Below are positions 16,084-24,514 of a DNA stretch of 43,790 nt, piece by piece; the first letter of the stretch is position 1, and the number at the start of each line of letters is the position of its first letter. The stretch is taken from positions 1-43,790 of the forward strand of contig NZ_BOON01000062.1 of the NCBI RefSeq assembly GCF_016863255.1, read 5' to 3'. This stretch comes from Planosporangium mesophilum (GTDB taxonomy: Bacteria; Actinomycetota; Actinomycetes; Mycobacteriales; Micromonosporaceae). The position numbers were made by a program, and so were the translations under genes. Below the pieces are notes generated by a model. The model was not told where the DNA came from. It saw only the letters and a list, made by a program, of their open reading frames with translations, and made no database searches.

Positions 16084-17129
16084 GCACCACCGCGCAGGCG
16101 GACCGCCAGCAGGTGGACCGCAAGGTCGTCGAAGCGCCCAAGCGCGGCCTGGCGAAGTTCAACATTCAGCTCGAGAACATCGCCAGCGCCGTCGTGCTGG
16201 TGGGCCTCGTGATCGTCCTGAGCCTCGTCTCGCCGGCGTTCCTGTCGTTCTCCAACTTCCTCGACATCGCCCGCGTCGTGTCCATCACCGGCATCATCGC
16301 CGCGGGCATGACCCTGGTCATCATCACCGGCGGCATCGACCTGTCGGTCGGCTCCACCGTCGGGCTGGTCGGGGCGGTCACCGCGTCGCTGGTCGCCGGG
16401 TCCGCCAGCAACTCCCACTTCGTCACCGACTTCAAGCTGCCGGTACCGCTGGCCGTCCTCGTCGGACTCGCCGTCGGCAGCCTCATCGGATTCATCAACG
16501 GTCTGATCATCACCAAGACCAAGATCGAGCCGTTCATGGCCACCCTCGGCTCGATGATCTTCGTCAAGGGCCTGCTGTACCTGTTCACGGGCGGCTACCC
16601 GGTCCACTTCGACCCCATGCCGCACGCCTTCGCGTTCATCGGACAGGGTGCGCTGCTCGGGATCCCGACGCCGGTCTGGCTGTTCGCGATCGTGGTCGCC
16701 GTGCTCTGGTGGATCTCGCGGCGCATGTCGGTCGGCCGCGCCATCTACGCCATCGGCGGCAACCCGGAAGCGGCCCGCCTGTCCGGGCTGAAGGTCGACC
16801 GGACGAAGATCTTCGTGTACACGCTCCTGGGCCTTCTCGCCGGTCTGGCGGGAGTCATCCTGACGTCGCGGCTCGCCAGCGCCGACACCGTCAACGGCAG
16901 CGGGTACGAGCTGATCGCGATCTCCGGGGTCGTGATCGGCGGTACGAGCCTCGTCGGTGGCCGCGGCTCGGTCATCAGCAGCCTCATCGGCGTCTTCACC
17001 GTCGGCGTCATCCAGAACGCGCTCAACCTGTTCGGGGCCTCGACGCAGGTGCAGTACGTCGTCACCGGTCTGGTGCTGCTGGCGGCGATCAGCCTCGACG
17101 GGATCGCCCGTCGCCGGAGGCGGTCATGA
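16080..17129 (+). CDS. Sugar ABC transporter permease 1 (RbsC type)
   Basis: A 349-aa polytopic membrane protein of the BPD_transp_2 family. Diagnostic stretches: [19 protein letters not shown], a family hallmark after the first helices; the conserved FMATLGSMIFVKGL; AIGGNPEAARLSGLKV, the loop thought to contact the ATPase; and VVIGGTSLVGGRGS near the C terminus. Start is a GTG within GTGA overlapping the ATPase stop. About 50 nt lie before the second permease. The two permeases would form a heterodimer channel. Confidence 0.93.
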   Translation: MSTTAQADRQQVDRKVVEAPKRGLAKFNIQLENIASAVVLVGLVIVLSLVSPAFLSFSNFLDIARVVSITGIIAAGMTLVIITGGIDLSVGSTVGLVGAVTASLVAGSASNSHFVTDFKLPVPLAVLVGLAVGSLIGFINGLIITKTKIEPFMATLGSMIFVKGLLYLFTGGYPVHFDPMPHAFAFIGQGALLGIPTPVWLFAIVVAVLWWISRRMSVGRAIYAIGGNPEAARLSGLKVDRTKIFVYTLLGLLAGLAGVILTSRLASADTVNGSGYELIAISGVVIGGTSLVGGRGSVISSLIGVFTVGVIQNALNLFGASTQVQYVVTGLVLLAAISLDGIARRRRRS

Positions 17130-17179
17130 GCGCGTCGAGGTCGCTTCGGTTCACCGTGGCAGAGAGCAGGAGCAGGTAG

Positions 17180-18259
17180 ATGTCGACGTCGGTAGTAGAG
17201 ACTGCGGGGCGAAAGACCGAGGCGAGCAAGCCCAAGGCCGGCCGCCGGCTGCCCGTACAGGGACAGCAACTGGCGCTGGTCGTGCTGATCGTCCTGCTCG
17301 CGGCCGGGTTCGTCAGCCGGTCGCCGGAGTTCCTGTCCCTGAGCAGCATCGAGAACCTGCTGCGCAGCGCCTCGATGTTCGGCATCGTCGGCCTGGGCAT
17401 GACGGTCGTCATCATCGCCACCGGATCGCTCGGCGGCATCGACCTGTCGGTCGGGTCCATGATGGCGCTCGGCGGCGCGATCGGCGCCGGGCTGCTCGGC
17501 ACCGCGTTCAGCGCCGCCAACCCGGTCAAGCTCCCGGCCGTCCTCGCCGTGCTGATCGCCCTTGCGGTGACGGCGATCCTCGGCGCCGTCAGTGGGTCGC
17601 TGATCTCGCGGCTGAAGCTCGCGCCGTTCGCGGTCACGCTCGGCATGATGAGCGTGGCGCGAGGGCTGACCTATCTGATGATCGCCTGGGCGATCGGCAG
17701 CTCCAACACCGCCGGGGTCACGTTCTCCGATCCGCTGTTCGACTGGTTCGGCCTCACTAACTACGGGCCGGTCCCGGCGATCACGGTTCTGTTCGTCGTG
17801 CTCGCCGCGCTGATCGCGTTCGTCCTCAAGGCGACGCCCTTCGGCCGGACCCTGTTCGTCCTGGGCGGCAACGCCGACAACGCCCGGCTGGCCGGCATCA
17901 ACGTCCGTCGGACGGTCGTGATCGTGTTCGCGCTCAGCGGGCTGCTGGCGGGCCTCGGCGGCCTGATCCTGACCGGCCGCCTGTCGTCGGCGTCACCGCT
18001 GGCGGCGACCGGCTACGAGCTCGAGGTCATCATGGTCGCGGTGATCGGCGGCACCAGCCTGTCCGGCGGCCGGGGCTCGATCCTCGGCACCGTCCTGGCC
18101 GCGATCCTCGTCAGCGAGATCGACACCGGCCTGGACATGATGAACGTCCCCTCCTTCAACCAGTACCTGATCAAGGGCACGATCCTCGTCCTGGCCGTCG
18201 TGCTGGACAAGGTGTACCAGGCCCGCAGCTCCCGGAAGCTGGCAGCAGCGAGCGCATGA
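17180..18259 (+). CDS. Sugar ABC transporter permease 2 (RbsC type)
   Basis: A 359-aa paralogue of the preceding permease with the same hallmarks: [24 protein letters not shown] (split as VGLGMTVVIIATG / [11 protein letters not shown], with a four-residue insertion SLGG relative to permease 1), LGGNADNARLAGINVRR, and VIGGTSLSGGRGS. AGGAGCAGG precedes the ATG. Sequence divergence from permease 1 is large, so this is an old heterodimer pair and not a recent duplication. It is followed after 55 nt by the second GMC oxidoreductase, suggesting that oxidation follows uptake directly. Confidence 0.93.
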   Translation: MSTSVVETAGRKTEASKPKAGRRLPVQGQQLALVVLIVLLAAGFVSRSPEFLSLSSIENLLRSASMFGIVGLGMTVVIIATGSLGGIDLSVGSMMALGGAIGAGLLGTAFSAANPVKLPAVLAVLIALAVTAILGAVSGSLISRLKLAPFAVTLGMMSVARGLTYLMIAWAIGSSNTAGVTFSDPLFDWFGLTNYGPVPAITVLFVVLAALIAFVLKATPFGRTLFVLGGNADNARLAGINVRRTVVIVFALSGLLAGLGGLILTGRLSSASPLAATGYELEVIMVAVIGGTSLSGGRGSILGTVLAAILVSEIDTGLDMMNVPSFNQYLIKGTILVLAVVLDKVYQARSSRKLAAASA

Positions 18260-18314
18260 CGTCACCAGCGGGTCGGGGCACCGTCCCGGCCCGCTCCGGT
18301 TGAGAGGGAGCTTC

Positions 18315-19970
18315 ATGGAGTACGCGAGGAAGCCCGACCCGGTCGACGTCCTCATCGTCGGCATGGGCGCGTCCGGTGCCACCGCCGCGAAGGTGCTGTG
18401 CGAAGCCGGCCTGAAGGTGGTCGGCCTGGAGCGCGGGCCGTGGCTACGGCCACGCGAGCACTTCTCCGGTGACGAGATCAAGTTCCTCAACCGGACCTAC
18501 CTGTGGTCGGACCCGCGGGTCAACCCCCGTACGGTGCGCATGGACGAGACCGAGACGGCCGTGCCGACGCCGTTCTCGATGGTGCCGCAGATGGTCGGCG
18601 GCGGAACGGTGCACTGGGCGGGCTGGCTGCCGCGGCCCCGCCCGTCGGACTTCATGATGCGGACCCTGCACGGCGACGTCGAGGGCGCCAGCCTCGCCGA
18701 CTGGCCGATCACGTACGACGACCTCGAGCCGTACCTGTCCAAGGTGGAGTGGGCCTTCGGCTGTGCCGGCCTGGACGGCGCGGACGCGTACGAGCCGTAC
18801 CGCAGCACGCCGTACCCGACGCCGCCGGCGCCACCGACCCGGGCCGGCAGACGCTTCTACTCCGCGTGCGAGAAGCTGGGCATCAACGCGATGCCGATCC
18901 CGCAGGCCCTGATCACCAAGCCGTTCCGCGGCCGGACCCCCTCCAACTGGACCAGCTTCTGGAACGGGTACGGCGACCCGAGCGGGATGCGCTCGTCGAC
19001 GCTGGACACGTTCGTACCGGAGGCGCTCGCCACCGGAAACCTCGAACTGCGGGCGGAGTGCTACGTACGCGAGGTGACGGTCGGCCCCGACGGCCGCGCC
19101 CGCGGGGTCGTGTACCTCGACGCCGACGGCCGGGAGATCGAGCAGGAGGCGAGCCTCGTCCTGCTGTGCCTCGGCGCGGTCGAGTCGGCGCGGCTGATGC
19201 TGCTGTCGACGTCGCGGCAGCACCCCGACGGCCTCGCCAACTCGAGCGGGCAGGTCGGGCGCAACGCGACGTTCCACGAGTACCTGTTCGCCGTCGGCCT
19301 GTTCAACGACTCCGAGCCGCTGTACGGCTTCCCGGGCAACTACATCAGCGGCGGCTCCTTCCAGTTCTACGAGACCGACTACGACCGTGGCCACATCGGC
19401 GGCGCCCTGATCGGCGCGTCACACGTCGGCCAGCCGATCAACTGGAACTTCCCGGGCCGGCCGTCATGGGGGAGCGCGGCCAAGGACGCCGACCGCGACT
19501 TCTACAACCACGCCATGAAGATCGGCCACACCCTGCACGACATGCCGGTCGAGTCGAACCGGGTGGACCTCGACCCGGTGGTCAAGGACGCGTGGGGCCT
19601 GCCGGCCGCCCGGATCACCCACCAGGCGCACCCCAACGACATCCGCCTGGCGAAGTGGCAGGTCGACAAGAACGTCGAGATCCTCGAGGCGGCGGGCGCC
19701 TGGAAGACGATCCCGGTCTACCTGGAGCGCGGTCGCGCCAGCGGCAACACCTGTCACCAGCACGGCACGGTGCGCATGGGCAACGACCCGGCGAAGACCG
19801 TCCTCGACAAGTGGTGCCGGGCGCACGACGTCGACAACCTGTACGTGCTCGACGGCGCGAGCTTCCCGACGGCCACCGGGGTCAACCCCACGCTGACCAT
19901 CATGGCCAACGCGTGGCGGTGCGCCGACTACATCTCCCAGGTCCACGCGAAGGAGGGTGCTCAGCGATGA
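18315..19970 (+). CDS. GMC-family FAD oxidoreductase (sugar/glycoside dehydrogenase type) 2
   Basis: A 551-aa flavoprotein related to but distinct from the enzyme at 6094. FAD loop GMGASG at 16-21 (VLIVGMGASGATAAKVL), ERGPWLRPREHF, GGGTVHWAGWLPRPRPSDF, and the C-terminal block NTCHQHGTVRMGND ... NLYVLDGASFPTATGVNPTLT with His of QHGT and Asn of GVNP as the likely catalytic pair. No export signal. The ATG at 18315 has GAGGGAG upstream. It is the fifth gene of the importer operon, and its stop overlaps the subunit-3 gene (ATGA). The operon position suggests it oxidises the imported substrate or an early product inside the cell, for example to a keto-sugar; this is inference. Confidence 0.88.
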   Translation: MEYARKPDPVDVLIVGMGASGATAAKVLCEAGLKVVGLERGPWLRPREHFSGDEIKFLNRTYLWSDPRVNPRTVRMDETETAVPTPFSMVPQMVGGGTVHWAGWLPRPRPSDFMMRTLHGDVEGASLADWPITYDDLEPYLSKVEWAFGCAGLDGADAYEPYRSTPYPTPPAPPTRAGRRFYSACEKLGINAMPIPQALITKPFRGRTPSNWTSFWNGYGDPSGMRSSTLDTFVPEALATGNLELRAECYVREVTVGPDGRARGVVYLDADGREIEQEASLVLLCLGAVESARLMLLSTSRQHPDGLANSSGQVGRNATFHEYLFAVGLFNDSEPLYGFPGNYISGGSFQFYETDYDRGHIGGALIGASHVGQPINWNFPGRPSWGSAAKDADRDFYNHAMKIGHTLHDMPVESNRVDLDPVVKDAWGLPAARITHQAHPNDIRLAKWQVDKNVEILEAAGAWKTIPVYLERGRASGNTCHQHGTVRMGNDPAKTVLDKWCRAHDVDNLYVLDGASFPTATGVNPTLTIMANAWRCADYISQVHAKEGAQR

Positions 19971-20671
19971 CCTCCATGGCTGACTGGCCCGTCGTCGGAG
20001 TACCGGCGGATCCCGGCTCTGACGAGCGGCTGTTCTTCGACGACCACGAGTGGGACACGATCGAGGCGGCCTGCGCCCGCATCATCCCCACGGATCACGA
20101 CCCCGGCGCGCGCGAGGCGGGCGCGGTACGGTTCATCGACCGGTACCTGTCCGGCATCGACTACGTGTACGCCGCCGCGGACGGCAGCGGGTTCCTGCGG
20201 ATGAGCGGCAAGCTCGCCGACGCCTGGCGGGCGCGGATCGCGGATCTGCAGGCGACCTACCGCCAGGGCGTCCGCGACCTCGACGCAGGAGCCCGTGAGC
20301 GCTTCGGGTCGGACTTCGTGTCGCTGTCCGACACCGACCGGGACGCGGTCCTGGAACAGCTGTCCGGCGCGCCGAAGCCGGCGCCCGTCGCGCTCACCGG
20401 CGACGGGGGAAACCCCACCATCCAGGTGTACGCGTTCGACGACGGCCTGGCCTTCTTCGACGCCCTCGTGGCACACACCCGGCAGGGCTTCTACGGCGAC
20501 CCGGTCTACGGCGGCAACGCCGGCCGGGTCGGCTGGCGGGTGATCGGGTTCCCCGGCCCGGAGTCCCTGAAGGACACCATGGACGGCACGTACAGCGTGC
20601 GCGGGTACTACGTGCAGGACTACGACTGGCGCGACCTCATTCCGCACCTGAGAGGGGCGGACGCGTCCTGA
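19967..20671 (+). CDS. Gluconate 2-dehydrogenase subunit 3-like protein 2
   Basis: A 234-aa soluble protein. The conserved beginning FFDDHEWDTIEAACARIIPTDHDPGAREAGAVRFID (split as FFDDHEWDTIEAACARIIPT / DHDPGAREAGAVRFID) is the hallmark of gluconate_2-dh3, as are HTRQGFYGDPVYGGN and GWRVIGFPGP. These are normally small partners of GMC flavoproteins. AGGAGGG at 19951-19957 drives the ATG, which overlaps the GMC stop by 4 nt. No Tat signal, no heme CxxCH motif. No cytochrome c subunit follows, in contrast to many proteobacterial three-subunit enzymes. Last gene of the operon; a hairpin follows. Confidence 0.87.
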   Translation: MTSMADWPVVGVPADPGSDERLFFDDHEWDTIEAACARIIPTDHDPGAREAGAVRFIDRYLSGIDYVYAAADGSGFLRMSGKLADAWRARIADLQATYRQGVRDLDAGARERFGSDFVSLSDTDRDAVLEQLSGAPKPAPVALTGDGGNPTIQVYAFDDGLAFFDALVAHTRQGFYGDPVYGGNAGRVGWRVIGFPGPESLKDTMDGTYSVRGYYVQDYDWRDLIPHLRGADAS

Positions 20672-20681
20672 CCTCCACCGT

Positions 20682-20714
20682 CGCCGGTCCGCTCCGCTGC
20701 GGAGCAGGACGGCG
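20682..20714. terminator. Hairpin ending the importer-GMC operon
   Basis: GCTCCG (20691-20696) / CGGAGC (20700-20705) with a 3-nt loop, extended by GTCC/GGAC and CGCC/GGCG with one-base bulges to about 14 pairs. It follows the last operon gene by 10 nt. No U-tract. Confidence 0.65.
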
Positions 20715-20827
20715 TCTGGGATGGTGAGCCCGGGCGCCGACGGCGAGCCCGGCAACGATGAACGGTGACCTAACATCGACACATCAACGTCTATGAGCAC
20801 AGATGGACGTCTGGGTGACCCCAGGCG

Positions 20828-20842
20828 TAACAACGATTACCT
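20828..20842 (+). promoter_or_regulatory. LacI-type operator in front of lacI
   Basis: TAACAACGATTACCT differs from the 15-mer at 12725, 13132 and 22101 in only two positions and lies 35 nt before the lacI ATG. It suggests autoregulation. No TTGACA-N17-TAnnnT promoter stands at the spacing seen at the other sites, so the promoter here is different or weaker. Confidence 0.7.
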
Positions 20843-20876
20843 CATTCCACGTGGTGAGGGCGGCGGGGGTGTCTGG

Positions 20877-21890
20877 ATGAAGAAACCGGTGCGACTCAGT
20901 GACGTCGCCGCCGCTGCCGAGACGAGCGCCAAGACCGCGTCGCGCGTGATCAACGGCGATCCACGGGTGTCGGCGGAGACCCGCCGGCGGGTGGAGGAGG
21001 CGGTGGACCGCCTGGGGTACCGCGTCGACCTGCTGGCCAGGTCGTTGCGCCGCGGTGTGGACGACACGATCGGTGTCATCGTGGAGTCGATCGCCGACCC
21101 GTTCTTCGCGGCCGTCATCAGCGAGATCGAACTCGCCGCGCTCCGTCGCGGCCTGAACGTCATCGTGACGAGCAACCGGCGACTGCCGAACCGCGAGGCA
21201 GCCATCGTCGACAGCCTCCAGCAGCGCCGGGTCGCCGGCCTGATCATCACGCCGCACACCTCGGACCTGTCGTACCTGGCGTCCACCGGCACCCCGGTCG
21301 TCTTCGTGGACCGCCACCCCGGGAACTTCCCGGCGGACGTCGTGACGTTCGACGACCGCGGCGGCGCGCGGACGGCCGTGCGTCATCTGCTTCGCTACGG
21401 TCATCAGCGGGTCGCGTTCATCAGCGACGACCTGGGGGTCGAGACCTCCCGTAACCGGCACGCGGGCTACGTGGACGCGCTCCAGGAGTCCGGCCTTCCC
21501 GTGGTGGGCGAACTCGTCGCCACCGACTGTTCCGACGCGGCGATGGCCCGGGCACGTACCTGCGAGTTCCTGGACCTCGACGAGCCACCGACCGCGATCT
21601 TCAGCGCCCGGTCGGAGACCTCGCTGGGGGCGGTGAAGGTGCTTCACGACCGGAAACGCACCGACATCGCCATGGTGTCGTTCGGCGACTTCGCCCTGGC
21701 CGACGTCCTGTCGCCGGCGATCACCGTGCTCGAGCAGTCGCCGGAACTTCTCGGCCGGCTCGCGGCCGAGCGGCTCTTCGCCCGGCTGGACGGCGACCAC
21801 AGCGACCCGGTCAACACGGTCATCCCGCTGCGTCTGGTTCCCCGTGGATCAGGCGAGATCGTCCCGAGCGGCGGTGGCGCCGGGGCGTGA
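20877..21890 (+). CDS. LacI-family transcriptional regulator
   Basis: A 337-aa repressor-type protein. N-terminal LacI helix-turn-helix: VRLSDVAAAAETSAKTASRV (split from INGDPRVSAETRRRVEEA), followed by the hinge-helix region LLARSLRRG and a periplasmic-binding-like sensor domain (TIGVIVESIADPFFAAVISE, RRVAGLIITP, GHQRVAFISDD, SFGDFALADVLSPAITVLEQ). The ATG at 20877 is preceded by GGCGGGGG. Because the gene lies between the operons carrying the shared 15-bp operator and has a variant in its own promoter, it is the obvious candidate to bind it. The effector is presumably the imported sugar or a derivative. Confidence 0.92.
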   Translation: MKKPVRLSDVAAAAETSAKTASRVINGDPRVSAETRRRVEEAVDRLGYRVDLLARSLRRGVDDTIGVIVESIADPFFAAVISEIELAALRRGLNVIVTSNRRLPNREAAIVDSLQQRRVAGLIITPHTSDLSYLASTGTPVVFVDRHPGNFPADVVTFDDRGGARTAVRHLLRYGHQRVAFISDDLGVETSRNRHAGYVDALQESGLPVVGELVATDCSDAAMARARTCEFLDLDEPPTAIFSARSETSLGAVKVLHDRKRTDIAMVSFGDFALADVLSPAITVLEQSPELLGRLAAERLFARLDGDHSDPVNTVIPLRLVPRGSGEIVPSGGGAGA

Positions 21891-22056
21891 CGGTCAGGCT
21901 TCGGCCGATGCGCGGGCGGCCCACCGCCGACGCCATCGGCGGTCCCACCGTGTCTTCGCAGAGGCGCGGAGGGCGTCGCGATACAGGGATTTCGCGATGG
22001 TTCCGGGTGTCCGACCGCTGCATTTCCGTCCCCGTCCGCCCCGTACGCCGAACTGC
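21891..22056. other. Intergenic stretch after lacI
   Basis: About 165 bp with no gene, hairpin or repeat that I can support. The rest of the gap up to the nitrilase gene holds promoter-operator module 3 and a ~180-nt leader. Confidence 0.5.
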
Positions 22057-22115
22057 TTGACACGTCAGATGGAGGTGTTTACGGTGTTGTTTCGAGGCCG
22101 TGACATCGATTACCT
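22057..22115 (+). promoter_or_regulatory. Promoter-operator module 3 upstream of the nitrilase operon
   Basis: -35 TTGACA at 22057-22062, 17-nt spacer, -10 TACGGT at 22080-22085, 15 nt, operator TGACATCGATTACCT at 22101-22115. Layout identical to modules 1 and 2. The nitrilase GTG is 183 nt further on. Confidence 0.82.
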
Positions 22116-22298
22116 AAGCCCCGGAGTGCCGGGGCGCGGCGGCGCAGCCTCTGCGGACGTAGCCCGCCCGAGCATCACCAATCCACGTCGTGCAGCGTCG
22201 CTGGTGTGAAACCGCACCCGTACCGAGCAACGACGCGCTTGTAAGAAGAGTGCCGAGCGGCATACCGCTGAGGCGCATGAGTCAGGAGGAAACTGACT

Positions 22299-23384
22299 GT
22301 GGTTGAGCCGTACGGAGTGGTGGCGATCTCGCCGCGCATCGTCACGATGAAGAAGCGCGAAGACGCCGTCGAAAGCGCCAAGCGCATCTGCAACTTCATG
22401 GACATGGCGGTCCGCACCGCCGCCACCGAGGGCGCGCCGGTCAAGCTGGTCGTGCTGCCCGAGATGGCCATCCAGGGCATGCCGGAGGACTTCAAGGCCG
22501 GCAACCGGGAGGCCCACGCGTCGTTCGCCACGACCGTCCCCGGCCCGGAGACCGACGTCCTGGCGGCAAAGGCCCGCGAGCTGAACACCTACATCGCCGC
22601 CGAGCTGCTGTTCGTGACCGACGAGGACTTCCCGGGTCACCTGTTCAACGTGGCGTTCATCATCAACCCCGAGGGCGAGGTCATCTACAAGCGGGCCAAG
22701 TCCACCAGCGACGCCTACGAGGGTGGCGCGCTGGGCACCACCAACCCCCACGACATCTACGACGAGTGGGTGGCCAAGAAGGGCAACGGCAACGTCCTCG
22801 ACGCCATCTTCCCGGTCGCCAAGACCGAGATCGGCAACATCGGCTACATCATCTGCCACGAGGGTGCCTACCCGGAGACCTCCCGCGGTCTGGCGATGAA
22901 CGGCGCGGAGATCATCATCCGGGCCACGCTGATCGACCCGCAGACCAGCCAGGGCATGTGGGAGCTGCAGAACCGCGCCCACGCCATGTTCAACCAGACC
23001 TACGTGGTCTCGCCGAACCTGGGCCCGCAGTGCTACGACGACGGGACCATGTTCGACCTGTTCGGCGGCCGGTCGATGATCGTGGACAGCAAGGGCCACG
23101 TCGTCGCCCGCCAGGAGGGCGTGGTCCCCGGCGACTCGTTCGTCAGCTGCGTCATCGACATCGAGGCGCTGCGCCGTGCCCGCGCGCAGAACGGCGTCAT
23201 GAACTGGTTCAAGGACCTGCGCACCGAGCAGTACGCGGCCATCTACGAGCAGCCCATCTACGAGAAGCACCAGTACGTCGAGGAGCTGCCGCAGGAGGGC
23301 TGGCTGGCCCGCGAGGGCGTACGTCGCCAGGGCAACATCGACAAGCTCGTCGAGCGGGGCATCATCACCCCGCCCTCGGCCTGA
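22299..23384 (+). CDS. Nitrilase-superfamily C-N hydrolase
   Basis: A 361-aa cytoplasmic enzyme with the Glu-Lys-Cys triad of the carbon-nitrogen hydrolase fold: Glu in VVLPEMAIQG, Lys in VIYKRAKST, Cys in IGYIICHEGAYPE. PGPETDVLAAKA and NRAHAMFNQTYVVSPNLGP resemble the amidase/formamidase side of the family more than true nitrilases. GTG at 22299 follows an excellent AGGAGGA (22284-22290). First gene behind promoter-operator module 3, then ADH, Gfo/Idh and SDR genes. A C-N hydrolase inside a sugar regulon hints at a nitrogen-containing substrate or amide intermediate. Precise substrate unknown. Confidence 0.85.
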   Translation: MVEPYGVVAISPRIVTMKKREDAVESAKRICNFMDMAVRTAATEGAPVKLVVLPEMAIQGMPEDFKAGNREAHASFATTVPGPETDVLAAKARELNTYIAAELLFVTDEDFPGHLFNVAFIINPEGEVIYKRAKSTSDAYEGGALGTTNPHDIYDEWVAKKGNGNVLDAIFPVAKTEIGNIGYIICHEGAYPETSRGLAMNGAEIIIRATLIDPQTSQGMWELQNRAHAMFNQTYVVSPNLGPQCYDDGTMFDLFGGRSMIVDSKGHVVARQEGVVPGDSFVSCVIDIEALRRARAQNGVMNWFKDLRTEQYAAIYEQPIYEKHQYVEELPQEGWLAREGVRRQGNIDKLVERGIITPPSA

Positions 23385-23403
23385 CCTTTTCGACCATGTA
23401 GAA

Positions 23404-23447
23404 CGCTCGACCCTTCCAGTACGCGTCATCGCTGGAAGGGTCGAGCG
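23404..23447 (+). terminator. 16-bp hairpin between nitrilase and ADH genes
   Basis: CGCTCGACCCTTCCAG (23404-23419) pairs perfectly with 23432-23447 across a 12-nt loop. No U-tract. It may be a partial terminator or mRNA-stabilising element giving unequal expression of nitrilase and the dehydrogenases. Confidence 0.7.
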
Positions 23448-23478
23448 GCGTCTATCGCCTTTCTTGAGGAGCACATAC

Positions 23479-24483
23479 ATGAAGGCAGCCCTACTCGAAC
23501 AAACCGGCCCGATCGAGAGCAAGCCGCTGACGCTGCGCGAGGTGGCCGACCCCACCCCGTCGGCGACCCAGATCGTCATCAAGGTGGGCGCGTGCGGTGT
23601 CTGCCGCTCCAACCTGCACATGGTCGAAGGTGACTGGCTGCCCAACACCCCGGCGTCCTTCCCGATCATCCCCGGCCACGAGGTCGTGGGTACGGTCTCG
23701 TCGGTCGGCTCGGCCGTCACGCACCTCAAGGTCGGCGACCGGGTCGGCGTCCAGCCGATCTGGAAGACCTGCGGGGTCTGCGAGTACTGCTTCTCCGGCC
23801 GCGAGCAGCTGTGCCGCCAGCGGCAGATCACGGGGGAGACCCTCGACGGCGGCTACGCCGAGTACATGCTCGCCGAGTCGGCGTATGCGTACCCGCTGCC
23901 GGACAACCTCTCCTTCGAGGAGGCCGCACCGCTGTTCTGCCCCGGCATCACCGCGTACGGCTCGGTGTCCAAGGCACACCTGACCCCCGGCCAGAAGGTC
24001 GCCGTGCTGGGCGTCGGCGGCGTGGGCCACATGGTGATCCAGATGGCCGCCCTCACCGGCGCCGGCGTGTACGCCGTGACCCGTAGCTCGGTGCACCAGG
24101 GCGTGGCCGAGGAGCTGGGCGCGGTCGCCTCGTACAGCCCCAAGGGCTCGGGTGGCAACAACCTCACCGACAACGCGATGGACGCCGCGATCGTGTTCGC
24201 GCCGTCGGACGCCTCGGTCGCCGAAGCGATGCGCGTCGTCAAGCCGGGCGGGCGGATCGTCCTGGGTGTCGCCCAGAACGTCGGCCTGCTCGACATCGGT
24301 GACGAGCGGACCGTTGTCGGCTCGGTGCTGGGCAACCGCCAGCAGATGCGCGACGTCCTCGACCTCGCCGCCGCCGGCAAGCTGCGCTCGGTCCACGCCG
24401 ACTATCCGCTCGCCGAGGCCAACGAGGTGCTGGCGATGCTCAAGGCCGGCCAGGTCAAGGCGCGCGCCGTCCTCGTTCCGTAA
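23479..24483 (+). CDS. Zinc-dependent alcohol dehydrogenase (MDR family)
   Basis: A 334-aa medium-chain dehydrogenase. Catalytic zinc ligands in GACGVCRSN and GHEVVGTV; structural zinc from the four Cys of TCGVCEYCFSGREQLC; NAD(P) loop VLGVGGVGHMVIQMA. The Cys pattern and GxGGxGH loop match bacterial class ADHs acting on primary or polyol alcohols. ATG at 23479 with GAGGAG upstream. It follows the nitrilase after a hairpin and is 31 nt ahead of the Gfo/Idh gene, so transcription from the LacI-type promoter is likely. Substrate unknown. Confidence 0.9.
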   Translation: MKAALLEQTGPIESKPLTLREVADPTPSATQIVIKVGACGVCRSNLHMVEGDWLPNTPASFPIIPGHEVVGTVSSVGSAVTHLKVGDRVGVQPIWKTCGVCEYCFSGREQLCRQRQITGETLDGGYAEYMLAESAYAYPLPDNLSFEEAAPLFCPGITAYGSVSKAHLTPGQKVAVLGVGGVGHMVIQMAALTGAGVYAVTRSSVHQGVAEELGAVASYSPKGSGGNNLTDNAMDAAIVFAPSDASVAEAMRVVKPGGRIVLGVAQNVGLLDIGDERTVVGSVLGNRQQMRDVLDLAAAGKLRSVHADYPLAEANEVLAMLKAGQVKARAVLVP

Positions 24484-24514
24484 GTTCGCCCACAACGACG
24501 ACAGGGAGTTCCAC

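Noticed and set aside
18503-19966. Long second frame through the GMC 2 gene joined to the subunit-3 gene
   Set aside because: Only the part from 19967 is real; the rest is Arg/Pro-rich shadow of the GMC coding frame.
22110-23831. 573-codon minus-strand frame opposite the nitrilase gene
   Set aside because: Antisense shadow in high-GC DNA; the plus strand carries a clear Glu-Lys-Cys enzyme with AGGAGGA before its start.
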